Assembly (NCBI GenBank): GCA_030704615.1
Contig: CM060732.1
Coordinates: 80,063,171 to 80,127,170, forward strand
Reading direction: 5' to 3'
From: Takakia lepidozioides
Lineage: Eukaryota > Streptophyta > Takakiopsida > Takakiales > Takakiaceae
DNA length: 64,000 bases
Under the pieces are notes generated by a model, which had not been told where the DNA came from, made no database searches, and saw nothing but the letters and a program-made list of their open reading frames with translations. Positions 19,995-34,260 of the stretch are shown here, in pieces. The stretch's first letter is position 1. Every line of letters starts with the position of its first letter. The translations under genes were made by a program, and so were the position numbers.

Positions 19995-22900
19995 TCAATA
20001 GTTTGACTGCTCCAGCAGACTTGCTATATAGGGAAACATCTCATGGTAATCAGGGCCATAGTGGGTTCTCATGATACCATCAACAAATGTCAGATTTTTT
20101 TGGCCGCATGCCATATCAGCTGTAGCATATGCGATGGAAGTAAGCTTTATCCTCTCATTGGCCACTGCAATGTGATCCTTGTGATACACCTGCTCAAGGA
20201 TCTACCACCACTGTGAAGTCAGCCTTGCCCAACTTCATCTTACCAGAAATGGTGACTAGGATGGCAGTAAGACTTGGGACTACTGACCTAGCTCAACAAG
20301 ATGCAGCATCGGAGGTAATTTTGAAGTTCTTCCCATGCATTCCTGAAACCAAATATATCTATGTAGATGTCTCGCCACACTTGCATGCAAGATCAGGAAA
20401 TAATACCTGTATAGCAGCCTCACAGTGTGTCACAGCATCTTGATATTGACCAATGGCACACAACAACCGTGCCACCAAATCCTCTCCCTGCACTCTCACT
20501 ACGCCATTAGAATTTTACATGATCATGTACGTCACATTGTCCAAATGACTATCTCTAATGTACAGTCCATTAGCACAGAGTCAATGCTGTGGCTTACGGA
20601 CTTAGTGCCTTCAGGATTAGGAGAGAGGGAGAGACAGAGAAAGACAGAAAGTAACGTACAGTGTAGGAGAGAGGAAAAAGGACTTCCAGTATCAAGCCCT
20701 ACCTTCGCGAGTTGCTTGCTGGATGCATGCAGAACACTCCTGCAACAGCTCAAAGCTTCTAATGCTGCACGTCTCAAGTCCTCTGGATCCTTGGGTGCAG
20801 ATGGTGAATGGAACTTAGACTCAAGCCTGGTGAGCAACAACATTTAGTTCTTCAATGCACTGCTGCAGCCATCATGTGGCCATATTACACCATGATGCAA
20901 AGAGTACTACACTATGAAACTTCCAATCTTACAGGTTACAGTTCGCACCTACAGAGACCCTCTGCATTAGCATCATACCTTTGTAATTGCTCTAGGCTGG
21001 CTTTGGCTGTCTTGGATGCCCTCTGAATGTCCACCACTGCTCCGCAGGTGAGACATTGCCCTCCATTCTGCAAGCGTCCCTGTATGCATGCAGGAATCAT
21101 CATCCCCAGTGGAACTTCCAGTCATGAATAAATGCCAGAATACACTTGCTATGTTTTGCATGAGTACAAACAGTTGATAGTCTGCACAGCCCCTCTCCCT
21201 TCCATTGCACGTGACACTCATTCCTTGTAGGTGTTAGAGTCAGTACCTTAGAGCCCTCGAACCAAGAGCTCCCCTTCGAAGATGTGCCCATGAGTGACAA
21301 ACTACCTTGCTTTGTGTAACCTGATGATTTGACAAGCTCACCCTGCAAGCTCGGAATATTGTGGCCATCCACTGCAGATTTGTACTCAAAGGTGCCTGCA
21401 ATGTCTGGTTCTACTGAGTCTGGGCCTAAGACTACACCACTACAGCCTGCCTTTCCACATTGGAAAGCCAGCAGCAGAAGATCAGACTGATTCGGTTGCA
21501 TGCAGGCTGGACATGTGCAGGTAAAGAAGTAGCGCTCCCAGAGCCATGTCTGCCTCTCTGCACGTGTCATTTCTCCAACCTATACACGAGCATCATGCAA
21601 TTGGAACATGTGTCAAAACTCTACACAATGCTCTCCTTTGGCTTCTATCCCTCCAGGAAGGACCATTCATCCAACCTGACCTGTGCATCATCTACTGCAA
21701 CCACCTGATAACTGAAGCTGAAAATATGTGGGGAATTGGTAAGATTTGTCTCCTCCCTCAATGCAGCAATCACAAATCTTACTAAGAAACTCTTAACACT
21801 CCCCTGTCCAGAGCCATCATACTCATCTTCTTTCCCTTCAGTTCCAGTATAAGAGGCTCAGAGAGAGCACCTGAGGTCCGTAACACAACTCAAGTGGGGT
21901 ACCCGCCACAATTGGTTTGATTGTCCGTATGATAAGGTCACGTGACCTGAATGATGCATGTACATTGGGCTCACACGCATGGTTCAACCTACTTCCTGTC
22001 GCATACACAGCTTGAGCCACCTTAACCTGCATATGATTTCACCTTGTTCAAAGCCAATGTCCATCTTGTTCTTTCTAGGGTTCATGGCAAACGCAAGAGT
22101 GGGAGATTGTTCAGATATACTGGGATGCAAATTTTCATTGAAGTACAGGTGGCCAACACGGATGTCTTACCTGCTCAACAGTGCACAATGCGGAGGTGGT
22201 GGGGCCAGCGTTAGCAGCTGTAGTGCTGGGTGCCATGCCGCTGGGAGAAGAGATAGTGACAATAGCCATAGCATTAGACCTCACCTGAGCTATCAGCAGC
22301 ACCAGCTGCACAGAGAAGCACAGTAGAGCTCAGGTGAGTTATGCTCTCAGTTCAGCTTGTGCCTGGCTCAGCAGACGTACAGTCTCCAGGAAATACCTTA
22401 CAGTATACACCAAAACACCTCACAATTAGCCAGAAGGACTGCACATGCATGTACATGAGTTGCACTGGAGAAGGTGGCATAAAATAGAAAAGGCCAAGAA
22501 CAACTGCCTCACCTTGGCAGCCAGGCTGTCTGTTGTATATGTGCCACCTGCAAATTGAGGGGAAAGAGAGGATTGCAAACAGTGAGCCACCACCACCGCT
22601 AGCACGTGCAAGTCCACCTTGTCTCTGGCACTCAGCTCCTCGTAGTGATGGCATAAGTCATCCAACTGCACCAACCAGCTCATCACATGAGATCTTCCTT
22701 TCCTCCTCTGTCAGCCTACTTTTGCTGTTTTAACTGGAGAAATATCAGAATTTCCAGTATTTGATGAGGTCATACTACTAGTCAGAAGAAGTGAAACAAC
22801 AACCAAGCCGGCTTATGAACTGAACCTGTTTGTTTAGAAGGTGGTGAGAGCCCCTGGTTGCAATGGTCAAAGATTTAGCATACATGCGTGCAGCCAGGAC

Positions 22901-25585
22901 TACATCAGTGGGAAGCACTGCTGACCAGCTGGCACCCCCACATTCGTGCCTGTGTTCACCCCACCAGCTTATCTTGCTGTCAGGCATTGCATGGCCATCC
23001 TCCATATGGCTAGTACCCTGACAACGATCTGCAGAAGCATCGTCTGCCTGAGCCACCAAAAAGGAGCCATTGAAGGAGCTTGAACTACACCCGGTTCTGA
23101 AGCTGCTTGAAGTCGGAGCCTTATGGCTGTCATCCGTACATGTCCCTATATCTGGGGAAGGATGACAACCTTTTGCATGGTCTCTGCAGCGTTCGGAGCA
23201 ATACAGAGGGATGGCACATGAATCACATGCGATAGGGTCTGCTGGCAGCTGCCCAAAGCAATAGTGACAAGATGAATCACGATATGCCTTCAGGATAATC
23301 TGCAATTCATGCCACCACTCTTGCAAATGAATCAAAACAGCAGATCACATGTATCTGTGACAAAAAGTAGGACCATCACCAACCAGCATGCACAGGTGGA
23401 GAGAGACCAAAAAGAAAGTGCCACCGAGCCAATCCCCTTGCAGAATGTGACTACATTTGGACACATTTGGTCATTTACCCATTCAACCACATGACTACAT
23501 GAAGGTGTGGCAAATAAAGAGGATATGGCAAAGGGCGAGGCTGGCTCTTTTCGCCACCAGCAGGAGCTCAGGAGACTTACTGCTGCACATGGCTCTTCCC
23601 AGAGGACCAAAGAGCCAGGTTGAACATTTTGATTCGAGTGCAAACCCCACTGTTTCTCTGATGTCCAATGGGAGGACACTTCCTCTTCTGAAGCCCTAAT
23701 CTGCTTCCTGGAAAAATAAACTGATTACTTGTGCCTATAGAGCACAGCAACACAACCATATAATGCCACGACCAAGTTCACCAACCCCAGCTTTTGGAAT
23801 CATGCAATTACAATTTACTTAACACAAACAAGGGAACCATACAAGAGCAATCTTCCATTCAGAATGACAAGTGACCAAACTCAAGAGTGCAAGGTGGAGC
23901 AAGAAAACAGTGTTTCAGCAACAAAGGCACAGGGAAAAATACCTCAACAGCAATTTTGGTGGAGAGGATCTATTCTTTAAGCCTCCCATATCAGATAAAG
24001 CCCCTCTCAGTGTGGCCACTGTCAGCATCACTTGCCTCCGACCACCAACTGAGTCCTCAAGGGCCAAAGCTTCCTCCATATCCTCAATAGCCCTCCCATA
24101 GCTTCTCAAATCAGCTCTTATTTTCCCTCTTCTATACCATGCCTGCAACAGAGCCTCAGTAAGTATTCCATGGCACTGGAAACATTTCAAAGTAGGAAGA
24201 CAATGTGGAGGTGATCCAAGAAGGGATATTGGAGATGCCTGATGAGAAAAATAACCTTGGAATTACGTGGCTGGAGGCCAATGGCGCGAGTGCTATCCCT
24301 TGCAGCTGCATCCAGCAGCCTGAGTTTCTGTAATGAATAGGACGGACCCCGTTCAGTTGCAGGTCCATGATACCTGCATCATCATTTGAATAGCTGGACT
24401 GATGGTAGCTCATGACATGCCAATCCTGCCTATCTCTTACAAACAGTGCCTAGCTTGCTGTGGTTCAAGCCTTCAGCACATTGGGCCATACATTCCTAAT
24501 GAATGGCCTCAGCACCCTGGCTCTCCAAAACACAATTGCTTTCCAGATGACAAGTTGCTGGTGGCTATGCTGAGATTGAGCAAGTAAATTCAGTGGGAAT
24601 TGGTTCGATGAGGTGATTAGGTTAGGTGAGTTGATCACATGCAGAGTAGAAGCCCGATTGACCAGAATTGTGGCCATAATTGAGGAGTCAGAGTTTAACG
24701 GAGCATATCGCAGTGCCTGCAGACCCAACAAACCAATTCTTTGATCAGAAAAGCATACTCCCCCTAGCAAACTGTCAGTTGTTCTTGCACTCCATGAGAA
24801 AACACAAGGGAGTGGCACCTTGGTGTAGCAACCCAGGGCCTGCTGAAAGGCGTCAGTGCCAAAAGCAGCATTGCCTTCACACTTGAACTCCAATGCCACA
24901 GCAGCGTCTTTGGCACAGCTGGTCATTCCTGGGTCCATCAGTTGTTGTAGTAGCTGCATTGACAAGCACAAAATATCAGAACTAAAATGCCTTTTCTCCA
25001 CTCCCCTGTCATGCAGACACTCCAGGGAGAAATAGATCACTGCAAGTGGTAGATAGGGCCTGGGATTCCAAGAAGGTGTGAGCTTGAGATATCTGAAGCC
25101 TATGCTTAGTCACACTCAAGGCATTGAAGATATAAGATTCCCTGGAAACTTAGGGTCTGAATTACAAATGGATTCAACCGCCAGAATAAGAATATTATTA
25201 CTGGGGACCCCAATGCAATTGCTACACCATTCGGTGCTCACCATTAGGTGATTGGCTGCTGCAGAATCACGTAGGCTGCCATCACCTTCAAGATAATGGC
25301 ACCATGTTGACTTACAAACTAGTCTTATAAATTTCAAGACTTTAATGACCCAAATTCTACCCTAGCCCTACAAATCTTCAGTAAGACTGCCAAACGACTC
25401 GCACAATGCAGGACTCAAAGTAAACAGCCAGTAAAGAAGATAAAAAAGGGGCCAACCTGAGAGCACACATCATTGCTGCAGAAGTGAGAGACAAGGGCCG
25501 AACAAGAGGAACCCAAAGTGGACAACACACTGCCTTCAATCTGTTGCAGCAATGCCTCCGGCAAAGTAGCTTTCACAGATTCCAT
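19995..25585 (-). CDS. SET domain protein with TPR repeats and MYND zinc finger (SMYD4-like), 15 exons
   Basis: I traced 15 phase-consistent exons: 25585-25457, 24953-24819, 24716-24639, 24327-24256, 24142-23943, 23707-23581, 23299-22826, 22707-22513, 22305-22171, 22026-21871, 21579-21247, 21079-20979, 20826-20703, 20487-20407 and 20201-19995. The product is 848 aa. Exons 2-5 encode TPR-like helices (KCEGNAAFGTDAFQQALGCY; AWYRRGKIRADLRSYGRAIED). Exon 6 starts the SET domain (GLHSNQNVQPGSLVLWEEP). Exon 7 inserts the MYND finger (CHYCFG, CDSC, YCSERC, then HAKGCH). Exons 9-10 carry SET core NHACEPNVHASF and ELCYGP. Exon 11 has the post-SET Cys cluster FFTCTCPAC. The C-terminal exons are helical again. 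This order matches plant TPR-SET proteins of the SMYD4 type, probable protein-lysine methyltransferases. No frame defect was seen. Confidence 0.9.
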
Positions 25586-27983
25586 TTCTGATGTCCTGTG
25601 TCCTCTCCGACACGTAGAGACCTATTTCTTTGTAGAAATGCTTGAGAGGCGGAAGTTGATAGGCTAAAAGGTAGGCCCGACACAGAAAGTTGCTCGGACC
25701 TCAACTTCTCGCGCCCGAAGTTCCAAGGACACCATATCATATCCTTCAACCAGGTTTAGCGTTGAGCACGCAATGCTGCAAAGGAAGAGACCAACACCCA
25801 CAAGCCAGTTTTAGTTCTAATCCGTTGTCTGAGTATTCAGCATCCATCTCCCTGCGCAGGCCGGCTCGAAGAGCACGAAAGGCAGGGGCCCGCACCCGCC
25901 AAGTGTGCGTGTGTGTGTGAGCAACAACACCTCCTTTCATCCCTCATTTTCCTATTCACAAGGGTCAATTCTATAACTACTTTGGCTTGTATTTTGCGCT
26001 GTGACTGATTCATTATCTCTACAACCTGATCTAAACTTAACCCGAGAGAAATGAACACTACCATGATTATGCGGACATTCCATATACAAGCAGAGCTCCG
26101 TATAAATTCAATATATCTTACAGTTTGTGTCCAGAGGTATCACTGCAGTAAAACTGTTGTTTGCGTAGTGGAGATAGGTAGATGGCTCAGTGACCATTAG
26201 CAGAATGGAGTTGTCCAGTCTGCTCCAAGGTCGCCGTTGGTACTACGCATCCTTTTTTTCGAAGGGCCGTAACTTCCTGAATCCGGATCCGATCGAAGAG
26301 CTGCCAACAACAAGATTGTAGTCCCGATTGAGAGCTTTCCAACGCCAAAAGGGCAAGTCCAAATTTCATGATATGGCATCAGAATAGCGAGAGATCCAGT
26401 GCCCGCTGCCTGAAAGTGGCGGCGCTTGCTCAATCGAGTGGATTTCATGAAAATATTAGTCCCAAGCTCCCACTGATCAAGCAACCTTTTCATGAGAACA
26501 TTGTTTTCACAGTCTTTGTATGAAGAGGGTGACTACATGCCCACAATCTCTTCGCCCTTATAGATCACTACAAAGGTGGTACCCCAAAACTCTGAAATTT
26601 TTGGGCTAGGTGGACAACATGATGAGGCAGCCAGGTTCTTTGTCAATTTCATATGGTTTGGATTTGCTATTTACGAAATTCGTTTGAGGTTGTGAAATAT
26701 TGAGGTCTGGCCGAAGTTTGCAGGGAATACTCACTTCTGTTCCTGATGAGAGAGACGGCCAAAATAACCACTAATAAACGAACCCTCCTTGTCATGGGGG
26801 GGGCACCACAATAATAACTGTGGTAGTGGCCCTTTACTGTTGTGCAATCCAGACTGCATACATTTCCTTTCATATACTTCCATTCAACACAATCAGCCTG
26901 TTTGAAAGATAGACAAGAGCCGATTTAGATTGAGGACATTGCTGAAGAGCAATTCAGTTGATAGTTTTCCCTCTACTCGGGCTATGAGCTTCTCAAGGCA
27001 CAATCATTGAGTTTCAGACACACTCCAGCATTGCACAGTGAAGTTTCTAGTCTAGCAGGAGGTAACACAATTCTGAACTGAAGGTGTATAGTTCACATAC
27101 TCTAGGCTGCTTTAGAGACACAACACTACACAACATTTGAAGTGAAACAAGGAGCTGAAGAGGGAAGGGAGAAAGAAAAAGATCAGATCAAGAATCACTG
27201 CTTTATTAAATTGTGACAACCCAAACCTGGAAGCCAACACTTCACAACATAAATTCACATAATCTCCCTCTGAATTGTGGTTATACTCTGCTTCTCAAGC
27301 CAGCAACTGGTTGAAAAAAGGCCAGACATGCATGCGAGAAAGTTACTTGGAAGTCATCATACATTTGGACATTATTCCTTGACTACACGGATTTCAGACT
27401 TGCCGTCAATGTTGGAAACAAACTCCATCATAGCAGGCTATGGCAGGCAATCCTTGCAGCCACATAGGTGCTCTTTCATCTAGAGGAAATCCAATCTAGA
27501 ATTCATCATCGCTAGTATGAGCGCAACAATTTCCCACCTCTCAGATTCTCTCTCCAAAATATATCTGACTTCGTGCCATTACTCCAGGAACCTACTCTCG
27601 GAACCATTTATCGCAGACAATAGTTGCATGACAAATGAAAAAATCTCTAGTCTTTCTTAAATGTGGGACACAGTCCACGGCAACAAGGCTTTGCCCCATG
27701 GCCACTCTCACCATTGAATCTCTAACACTCCCTTGATTAGTGAGTCTCTGTACATTTCATTATAACGTAGCGTGCAATTAAGCGACACTGAATCTAGTTT
27801 ACTATTGATAAAGAATGGGGGGCCATTATGTCATATAGCACATGGGGGGCCATAGTTCAGTTCTCTGCAGTCTGCTACAAAAAATTCAAGTCTAACCGAG
27901 TAAAAACTAGTGACTAGATAATCAGGTACTTTTTTACTCCGTTAGGGTTGAATTTTAATTAGAGGAGTGGAAAGAATATCAGT
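25586..27983. other. Intergenic region between the P450 and SET/MYND genes
   Basis: The right end of the SET/MYND gene faces here, so its promoter should lie just above 25585. A GTGTGTGTGT run sits near 25907. The segment 26250-26400 has the style of a dispersed repeat, but no partner was found in the window. No gene was found. Confidence 0.45.
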
Positions 27984-30900
27984 TTACCGCTGTGAGACGG
28001 TAACCTTCACACCATGGGCTAGATACAGAATGACCATCATACTGTAGTCCAATGAGTGCCCCACGTCCATCTCAAACTTGAAGAATTGAAGCAGCAACAC
28101 TGTTGTCATTTTCATTTGCAAATATGCTGAGTCCTTACCTAAACACATTCGTGGCCCCGCCTGCAGTTGAGACAGTGAATTAGAACATATCCACAAGCTT
28201 TTCCCTTAAGAACCACTATCAGGAGGAGAGAATACTACAGCCCAGTAGTAGTTGGGAGAGCGATAAGGGTAGAGAGTCTAACAATAAGAGAGTACACTGC
28301 CATCTATAAGCCTTTGCTTGCAAGGGTCAACAAATAGAGCCAAATCTCTTCAATGCAGAGTTGAGGGAGAATATATACATCCTATATATATATAAAATAC
28401 ACATGGACACAAACAAAACAAAACAACAAACCAGTAAGCTGAGAATAGCAATATAGACTTGGTAACTGTCTTCCACTAATTCATGGACCAAGAAGAACAA
28501 CATGTATGGTAGTGACAAGCCAGCATTGCAAGCCCACCACCTCCATCAGCTCCCAACAGGGGAATAGAGAGAGAAACACAAAGACGGGGGTGCTATTCTG
28601 AGAGTGGAAGATTACCTGGAAAGCGGTAAGTTTGAATGGAGACTGGGGCTGGAAGACACCATCCTTCAACCAACGCTCTGGCTTGAATTCCAGAGCATCA
28701 GGCCCCCACAGACTCTCTAGCCTCCCCATGGAATATGGCACATAGCTCACGAAGTTGCCTGCTTTAATTGGTGTCCCATCTGGCAGGGTGTCATTGTTTA
28801 CTGCAACTTTAGTTTCCTGTCCAGACCAAAGTACGAGTTTGCAAGGTTAGTCTCAAATCTCTTCCCAGACAAGATGGCCTGTGATCTCATAGCAATGCCA
28901 AAACCAGTGATAGTGTGTGGTTGGATAAACTATCAGCCAATGACAGTATTGGAATTTGTACATATACTTAATTCCAGAGTTTGACAGAAGCTGGCTGCTG
29001 GGGCACTGGTTTTCAAAATTTGCTTGCAGCCCACACCTTGTGGAGGCTAATTTTCCAGCCCATCCCATGTTGCACCCATTCTGAAACTCTACAGAACCTT
29101 CAAGCTCTGCTCAATGCAAGAAATTAATCTTAGTAAGGTCATCTCCCCTATCTTTTGAGTAAACACTCCGTAAAATTGTGCAATCTACATTTGCTATACA
29201 GATAGTGTCGCCCTTGCATCTGTTGTGGTCGTTTAACTTTTTCCCTCACAGACACATGGACTCATACATGGTGAAAGTCTACTCGAGAGTGCATACCAAT
29301 GGAACGGCAGGGTAGAGTCGAAGAGTCTCTGTCAACGCAGCCTGTAGATAGTGCATCCTGCTAAGACTTTGATAAGTCAGTAGCTGGGAAAACTCCAGTA
29401 TTCGGTTACCAAATCCCTGGTGATCCTTCATGTTGGGCTGATTCCTGGTGCCTCTGTTAGAACAATCATCCAATTCCTGAACCCCTCTTTCAGTTTCTCC
29501 GAGAACTTTAGACACTTCCGCCAAAATGTTTTCGACAACTTTTGGATGTTTACAAAGCTCTGCAAAAAGCCATGACAAGGTGATGGCTGTTGTGTCTCGC
29601 CCCGCAATTATGAAGTTGACACAAACATCTCGTAGCCGCTGATCATTATAGGCATCCTTCACAGCATCCTCTTCCATGCACATAAATCTGGAGAGTATAT
29701 CTGCCCTTGCCTGCAATCCAGTGAAACAGCATTAGCATCCTCCAACTCTTCGATTTCCTCCATCTTAAAATCTGGCCATTTTCTCTAAGAGAAAAGATAA
29801 ACCAAGTTTCCTGTTACATACCACGGTTCCATAGCTCAGGATACACATGCCATGAATGAGCCATTTCATGCAGAAGTGCAAAGTAAGAAGTGCAAGAGCC
29901 CTTCTATTACCTCGCCCTGGTCAAGTGCATGGGCAGCTTGCATCTCCGCGCGCCTTGTCTCAATGACCTTATATATGAACGAATCCACAACCTGGACACA
30001 CTGGCGTAACTGGGCTTCAGCCCCTATGTTCAATTTCCGCTTGACTCTCCAAAACATGTCGATGTAACGCCTGATGATGAGCCTGTTTGCCTCATCAAAA
30101 GCTTTGGCAAATGGCACAGATGGCAACAAGGGAGAGAGACTGCCAATATCGACGCCAAATCCAATTTTGCAAATTGAGTCGAGCGTCAAGCGCATGAATA
30201 GATCCTGCAGTTTATTAGCAGTGTATTGGATTAAAACTGACGCCCTTCGAAGTTGCGTTTTGAATTTTCTTTCTCATGGCTTGCCCTTTTCATCCCTACT
30301 GCCAAAAGTCCAGAAGGGCTGGAAATTCTTCCAAATATGACTGCAACAAGCTTATTAGGTGAGAGTTGATGAGACCTCAGCAGACCTGGAAACCACAGAA
30401 TCTTCCAACAAACTGCAGTTCTACCACTACATTTTCTTAGTCCTGGGGGATGCTAGTCGGTTCCAGCTCTTATGCACACAGGCATTCAAAGATTCAGAGT
30501 GGGGATAGCCTGTGCAAAACAATAAACAATCTTGAACGTTTCGTTACCAATGTTTCTTCACTGCCCGCTGCAGGGTCGATACTATAGTCTATTCTGAGGC
30601 AGACAATCCCTTGCTGGGGTCTGTCACTACCAGGACCAGAAGTGCTTGGCAGTAAGGCTTTCCACCTTAGAGAGCCTCTTGATATTGACCAGTTGTACTT
30701 GGGCTGCTTGTTGGGAGTGCCCCACATTCTTTCCTGTATCCTTCTTTCTTAACCCATAACCTATTTGAACTTTCCGCGGAAGATATAAACTTCGCATTCT
30801 TCACTTTTTATTTTAGACTCAGTTTTGGGATGTGTAGATTTTCTTCTGTATCTCAGTAGTTGGATCGTTTCTTTTCCATCTCAACTTGATAACGAGACTA

Positions 30901-31860
30901 CAGAAGCAATTATCACTGAAAGTGTGCAAATACCTGGAGGTCTACTGTTTGCCTCGTTTTAGCAGCAATCGCGAGCACTTGCACGAGCTTCAACCCCTCG
31001 GCTCTGAAAGCATGGACACTGTATTCGCGAAGCTTGGAAGAAGCGAACTCCAATGTGGCCACCTTGCGTTGTTGTCGCCATAGTTCTCCATCAACATTAA
31101 AGATACCATGGCCTAGGACGTCCATGAACCTCTCGCGGATCAAATCCCCCTACAAAGCATGCCACACGAGACTCAACTTACGTGCGTCTTACTATTAATT
31201 TACTAGCCCAATGATGGTACAATGGCTACCAAGGGACTGGAGATCCCAGCTTCACGTTTGGAAGTGTGCCCAGACAAAGCTACACTACCAAAAAAGGCTG
31301 CTAGTTCCACCTCAGTGGTCATGTTCACGTCCCAGAATTGCTCGAGCAGGGACAGAGGGCTGGAGAGACCATGCCGAAGAGAATCTACCGTGAATGTAAT
31401 TCTAACACTGGTGCTGCGGCTTTCATGCCAGCAGATGTGAACCTTCCAGTTGATTCAGAATCAAAACGCCAACGCCCCCGGCACGATATTTTATCTGCGA
31501 TGTGCCTCGCTAAACATGGCCAGGACCATGAGATCAAAACTGCAGCGAAAGGGAATGCACGAAACGAAAAGGGAGAAGTCCACCCACCTTTGGATAGTTG
31601 GCGAAATTCGCTTTGAGGACATGCTCCACATTGACAGGGTCTGCTGTAAAGGTGTTGCAGATGGAAATCATAGGTACAGCATACGTGAGCGTCTGACGGA
31701 AATAGTGGAGCAGCCAGTCATGAAGCACATCAAAATTACAAGCTTGCTCCACAATGCACCCAATCAGCGGCCATGTTTTCGGTCCCCTATGAAGTCGTTG
31801 CTTGTGTCGATGTAGAAACACCCACCATGCTAATGCGAAAGCTAAAAGAGCTACCCACAT
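27984..31860 (-). CDS. Cytochrome P450, CYP704-like (86 clan), 6 exons
   Basis: Six exons, all phase 0: 31860-31588, 31149-30934, 30204-29911, 29710-29297, 28816-28616 and 28160-27984. The product is 524 aa, the normal P450 length. Exon 1 encodes an N-terminal membrane anchor (LLAFALAWWVFL) and the proline-rich RGPKTWPLIG hinge, then HDWLLHYF and ADPVNVEHVLKANFANYPK, a CYP704/CYP86-clan pattern. Exon 2 has HGIFNVDGELWRQQRK (C-helix). Exon 4 has the oxygen-binding I-helix FIIAGRDTTAIT and the K-helix ETLRLYP. Exon 5 has FKPERW. The heme loop spans the exon 5/6 junction (FQ|AGPRMCLGK). CYP704 enzymes omega-hydroxylate long-chain fatty acids at the ER, and the CYP704B branch feeds sporopollenin synthesis. 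All key residues are present. An in-frame stop lies upstream of the chosen ATG. Confidence 0.92.
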
Positions 31861-33904
31861 TGCTAACGACGTCTGCCCAGCTGCGTGGGCGGCTGCCCCT
31901 AGAATTAGCTAAAGCGAGCACGACAAAGAAATCATGGGTAAGCAGGTGGCCCCTGAGGGAGAAGATAAACAGCTAGAGCGGAAGAGTCCCGCCACGGTTT
32001 GTAGGATGCTAGCTGCACAAGCGAGCTGGATAAGCAAGTGAATAGGAGTCTCCCATTGAGATACACACACACACACACACAGAGCACGCCCCTCAGCCTC
32101 TCTAAAGAGGATCCAGCTCTTGGATGTCTGGAGTCTAGTAAGAAGATTAAATGAGCTGTGTATGTGTACTAGCGCACCAGGGAGAAACGATAAAAGTTTA
32201 CCACTGTTCAGAGGGAGATAGAGACACTGCAGAGGAAGGGAAACAATGCAGCTAGGACAGAAAACAAGAGTGATCACGACAGAGGAGTGGAGTGGAAGAC
32301 AGACAGAGAGCGATCTAGAGGAGCTGGAGCGGGTACTCCTCCTTCAAGGACTTGCTAACGCTCCCGAATACACCCAAAAGCCAACACAGTGCGGAGAGGG
32401 AGAAAGAAGAGGGACGGGGACAGCGCCAACCTGTACATCAATTAATGCCATAATAAATGGGTACAGAGATTGCTAATAACAAACTGCTCTATATAATAGG
32501 ACTGCTGACCTCTCACCTTTGCTCTTGCATGACCTTTCCAACTTCAATTTTCCTCTTATGGGAGTGTGTACCAAAGCCTCGATAATTGTGAGCTAGCCTA
32601 TTGTTTACTGCAGTTCAATTGTCGCTGGGTTAGGTGGCTGTTTTATTGGGGCTTTCAATATCACATGGCTCGGTTAAGTCTCCTCTGTGAACAACCTCTA
32701 TATTTCTCTTTGATCAACCAGGCTCCGAGAATAGTAGGTTTCATTCATGAACAGTATTTATCTGTCCAAGGGGATTGTCGAAATCCCACAACACTAGCTT
32801 GTCTCTAAGTACTAACATAGTGAGCCTGGTGATATTTTATGACAACCCAGTCGGAATTCAAACGGTACCGCTCACTAACTTCTTAGTACCTAACATCGGT
32901 CCATGCATGGGACTCAAAAACTCGGAGTATCATAAGGACCAGTCAGGCTGAAGAGAAACCACTCCACCTAACCGAATTTAGTGACACATGCCAGTGCAGT
33001 GATCACTCTGCTCTCTCTGGCCCATACCTACTACAAGTGAACTTGGAGCCCTGAATGCGGAGGAAGATTAGGGTGGCACCTAGTGTCCAGAACGTCCTGG
33101 CTGTCTGTTTTCAACGCACAGATATGACTAGCCTCGGAGGTGGGTGGAGGCCAGCAGAGCTGTGAAAGTGGATATACCTGCATTGCAAGTCAGTAATACA
33201 ACATCATTCAGAGCTCAGATAGCCTATTCATACTGCTGCTCCCTGCTGCAGGAATGTTTGCATCGGAATAACTTATACATGCACGCTGAGTGGCTGTAAG
33301 CACCAAGGAGGGCCCGCAGCGCAGCAGGCATTCATGACTTCGTGGGCTGCTGTAGCATGCAACAGCGCCACTCAAGGCTCCCTTTTGCCTTGAACCACCC
33401 TGCTGCTCTTTCTACTGCTCTTTCGACCCTTGCCCAGCCTCATTATGGCCAACACTCCATCAATTCCAAATTCTTGTACGTGTAACTCCACTCTCAATCC
33501 CTGCCATAAGCCCTAACTGCCTCTGCCATATTATTGTTCTGAAAAAGCACTAATGCTCATCTACTTCTTAGCTATTTCCACATCAACCACACTTCTCAGT
33601 AAATGTCCTTCTCTGTAAGTATTTACTTAGTACCTACACAGTTTTATTATTTCCTTAAAAGGGCAATTTGGTAGCAATTATTTTATTCTCACTGGTGACT
33701 TCCGATCCTCTATTGTATAGTATATTGCTGACTGCTGTGTACATTATTCACTTCCAGGATGCTGGCTCGTTCACTTTCCAAACGGCCATAACTAGGATAA
33801 TGCGGTTGCCGAACAAATGAACGAACGTCCTAACATACCGACACACATTAGGTGACCGGTTGATTTGGTGACCACCCCTTTTCTAATATAGTGGGTGATC
33901 TAAC
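31861..33904. other. Promoter side of the P450 gene and intergenic region
   Basis: This contains a (CA)n microsatellite at about 32062-32081 and many short ORFs without motifs. The P450 promoter should lie immediately right of 31860. Minus-strand 33170-33030 could hold an exon splicing to 34775-34650 (see that entry). Otherwise nothing was recognised. Confidence 0.4.
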
Positions 33905-33912
33905 ATATTGAC

Positions 33913-34260
33913 CAGTGTTGGGAGGTTTCTTCCTTACAAACCCCCGGAGGTAACCAAGAAGGTTATATAAATATATAACCGGAGTTCTCAAAAAAACAAA
34001 GAACCCGCAAAAGCTCATAACCGCCGGTTACATAGTTTTGAAATGACCAGCCTGAAAACCGTCAAAGATCCGCCAAAGACCCGTTGGTTATTCGGTGAAA
34101 ATCGTCAGTTCCTTGAGGTTCTTATACTTAACAGGAACCGTTGGTTCTTTCCATAAAAAATATCTGGAAAAACCAGAAGTGGAGGTTCTTTGATTCTAAG
34201 ACTTTGTAAGAACCGGAACCAGAGGTTAATGAAAGAAATCAAATAACCATTGAACACTGA
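33913..34260. mobile_element. Degenerate hAT-type element, 348 bp
   Basis: It starts CAGTGTTGGGAGGTT and ends ACCATTGAACACTG, matching the termini of the 840-bp hAT element (12982-13821), with mismatches at the right end. Flanks ATATTGAC (33905-33912) and ATATACAC (34261-34268) agree at 6 of 8 positions, an aged 8-bp target duplication. The interior again carries GGAACC/GGTTCT motifs. It is an older relative of the complete element. Confidence 0.75.
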
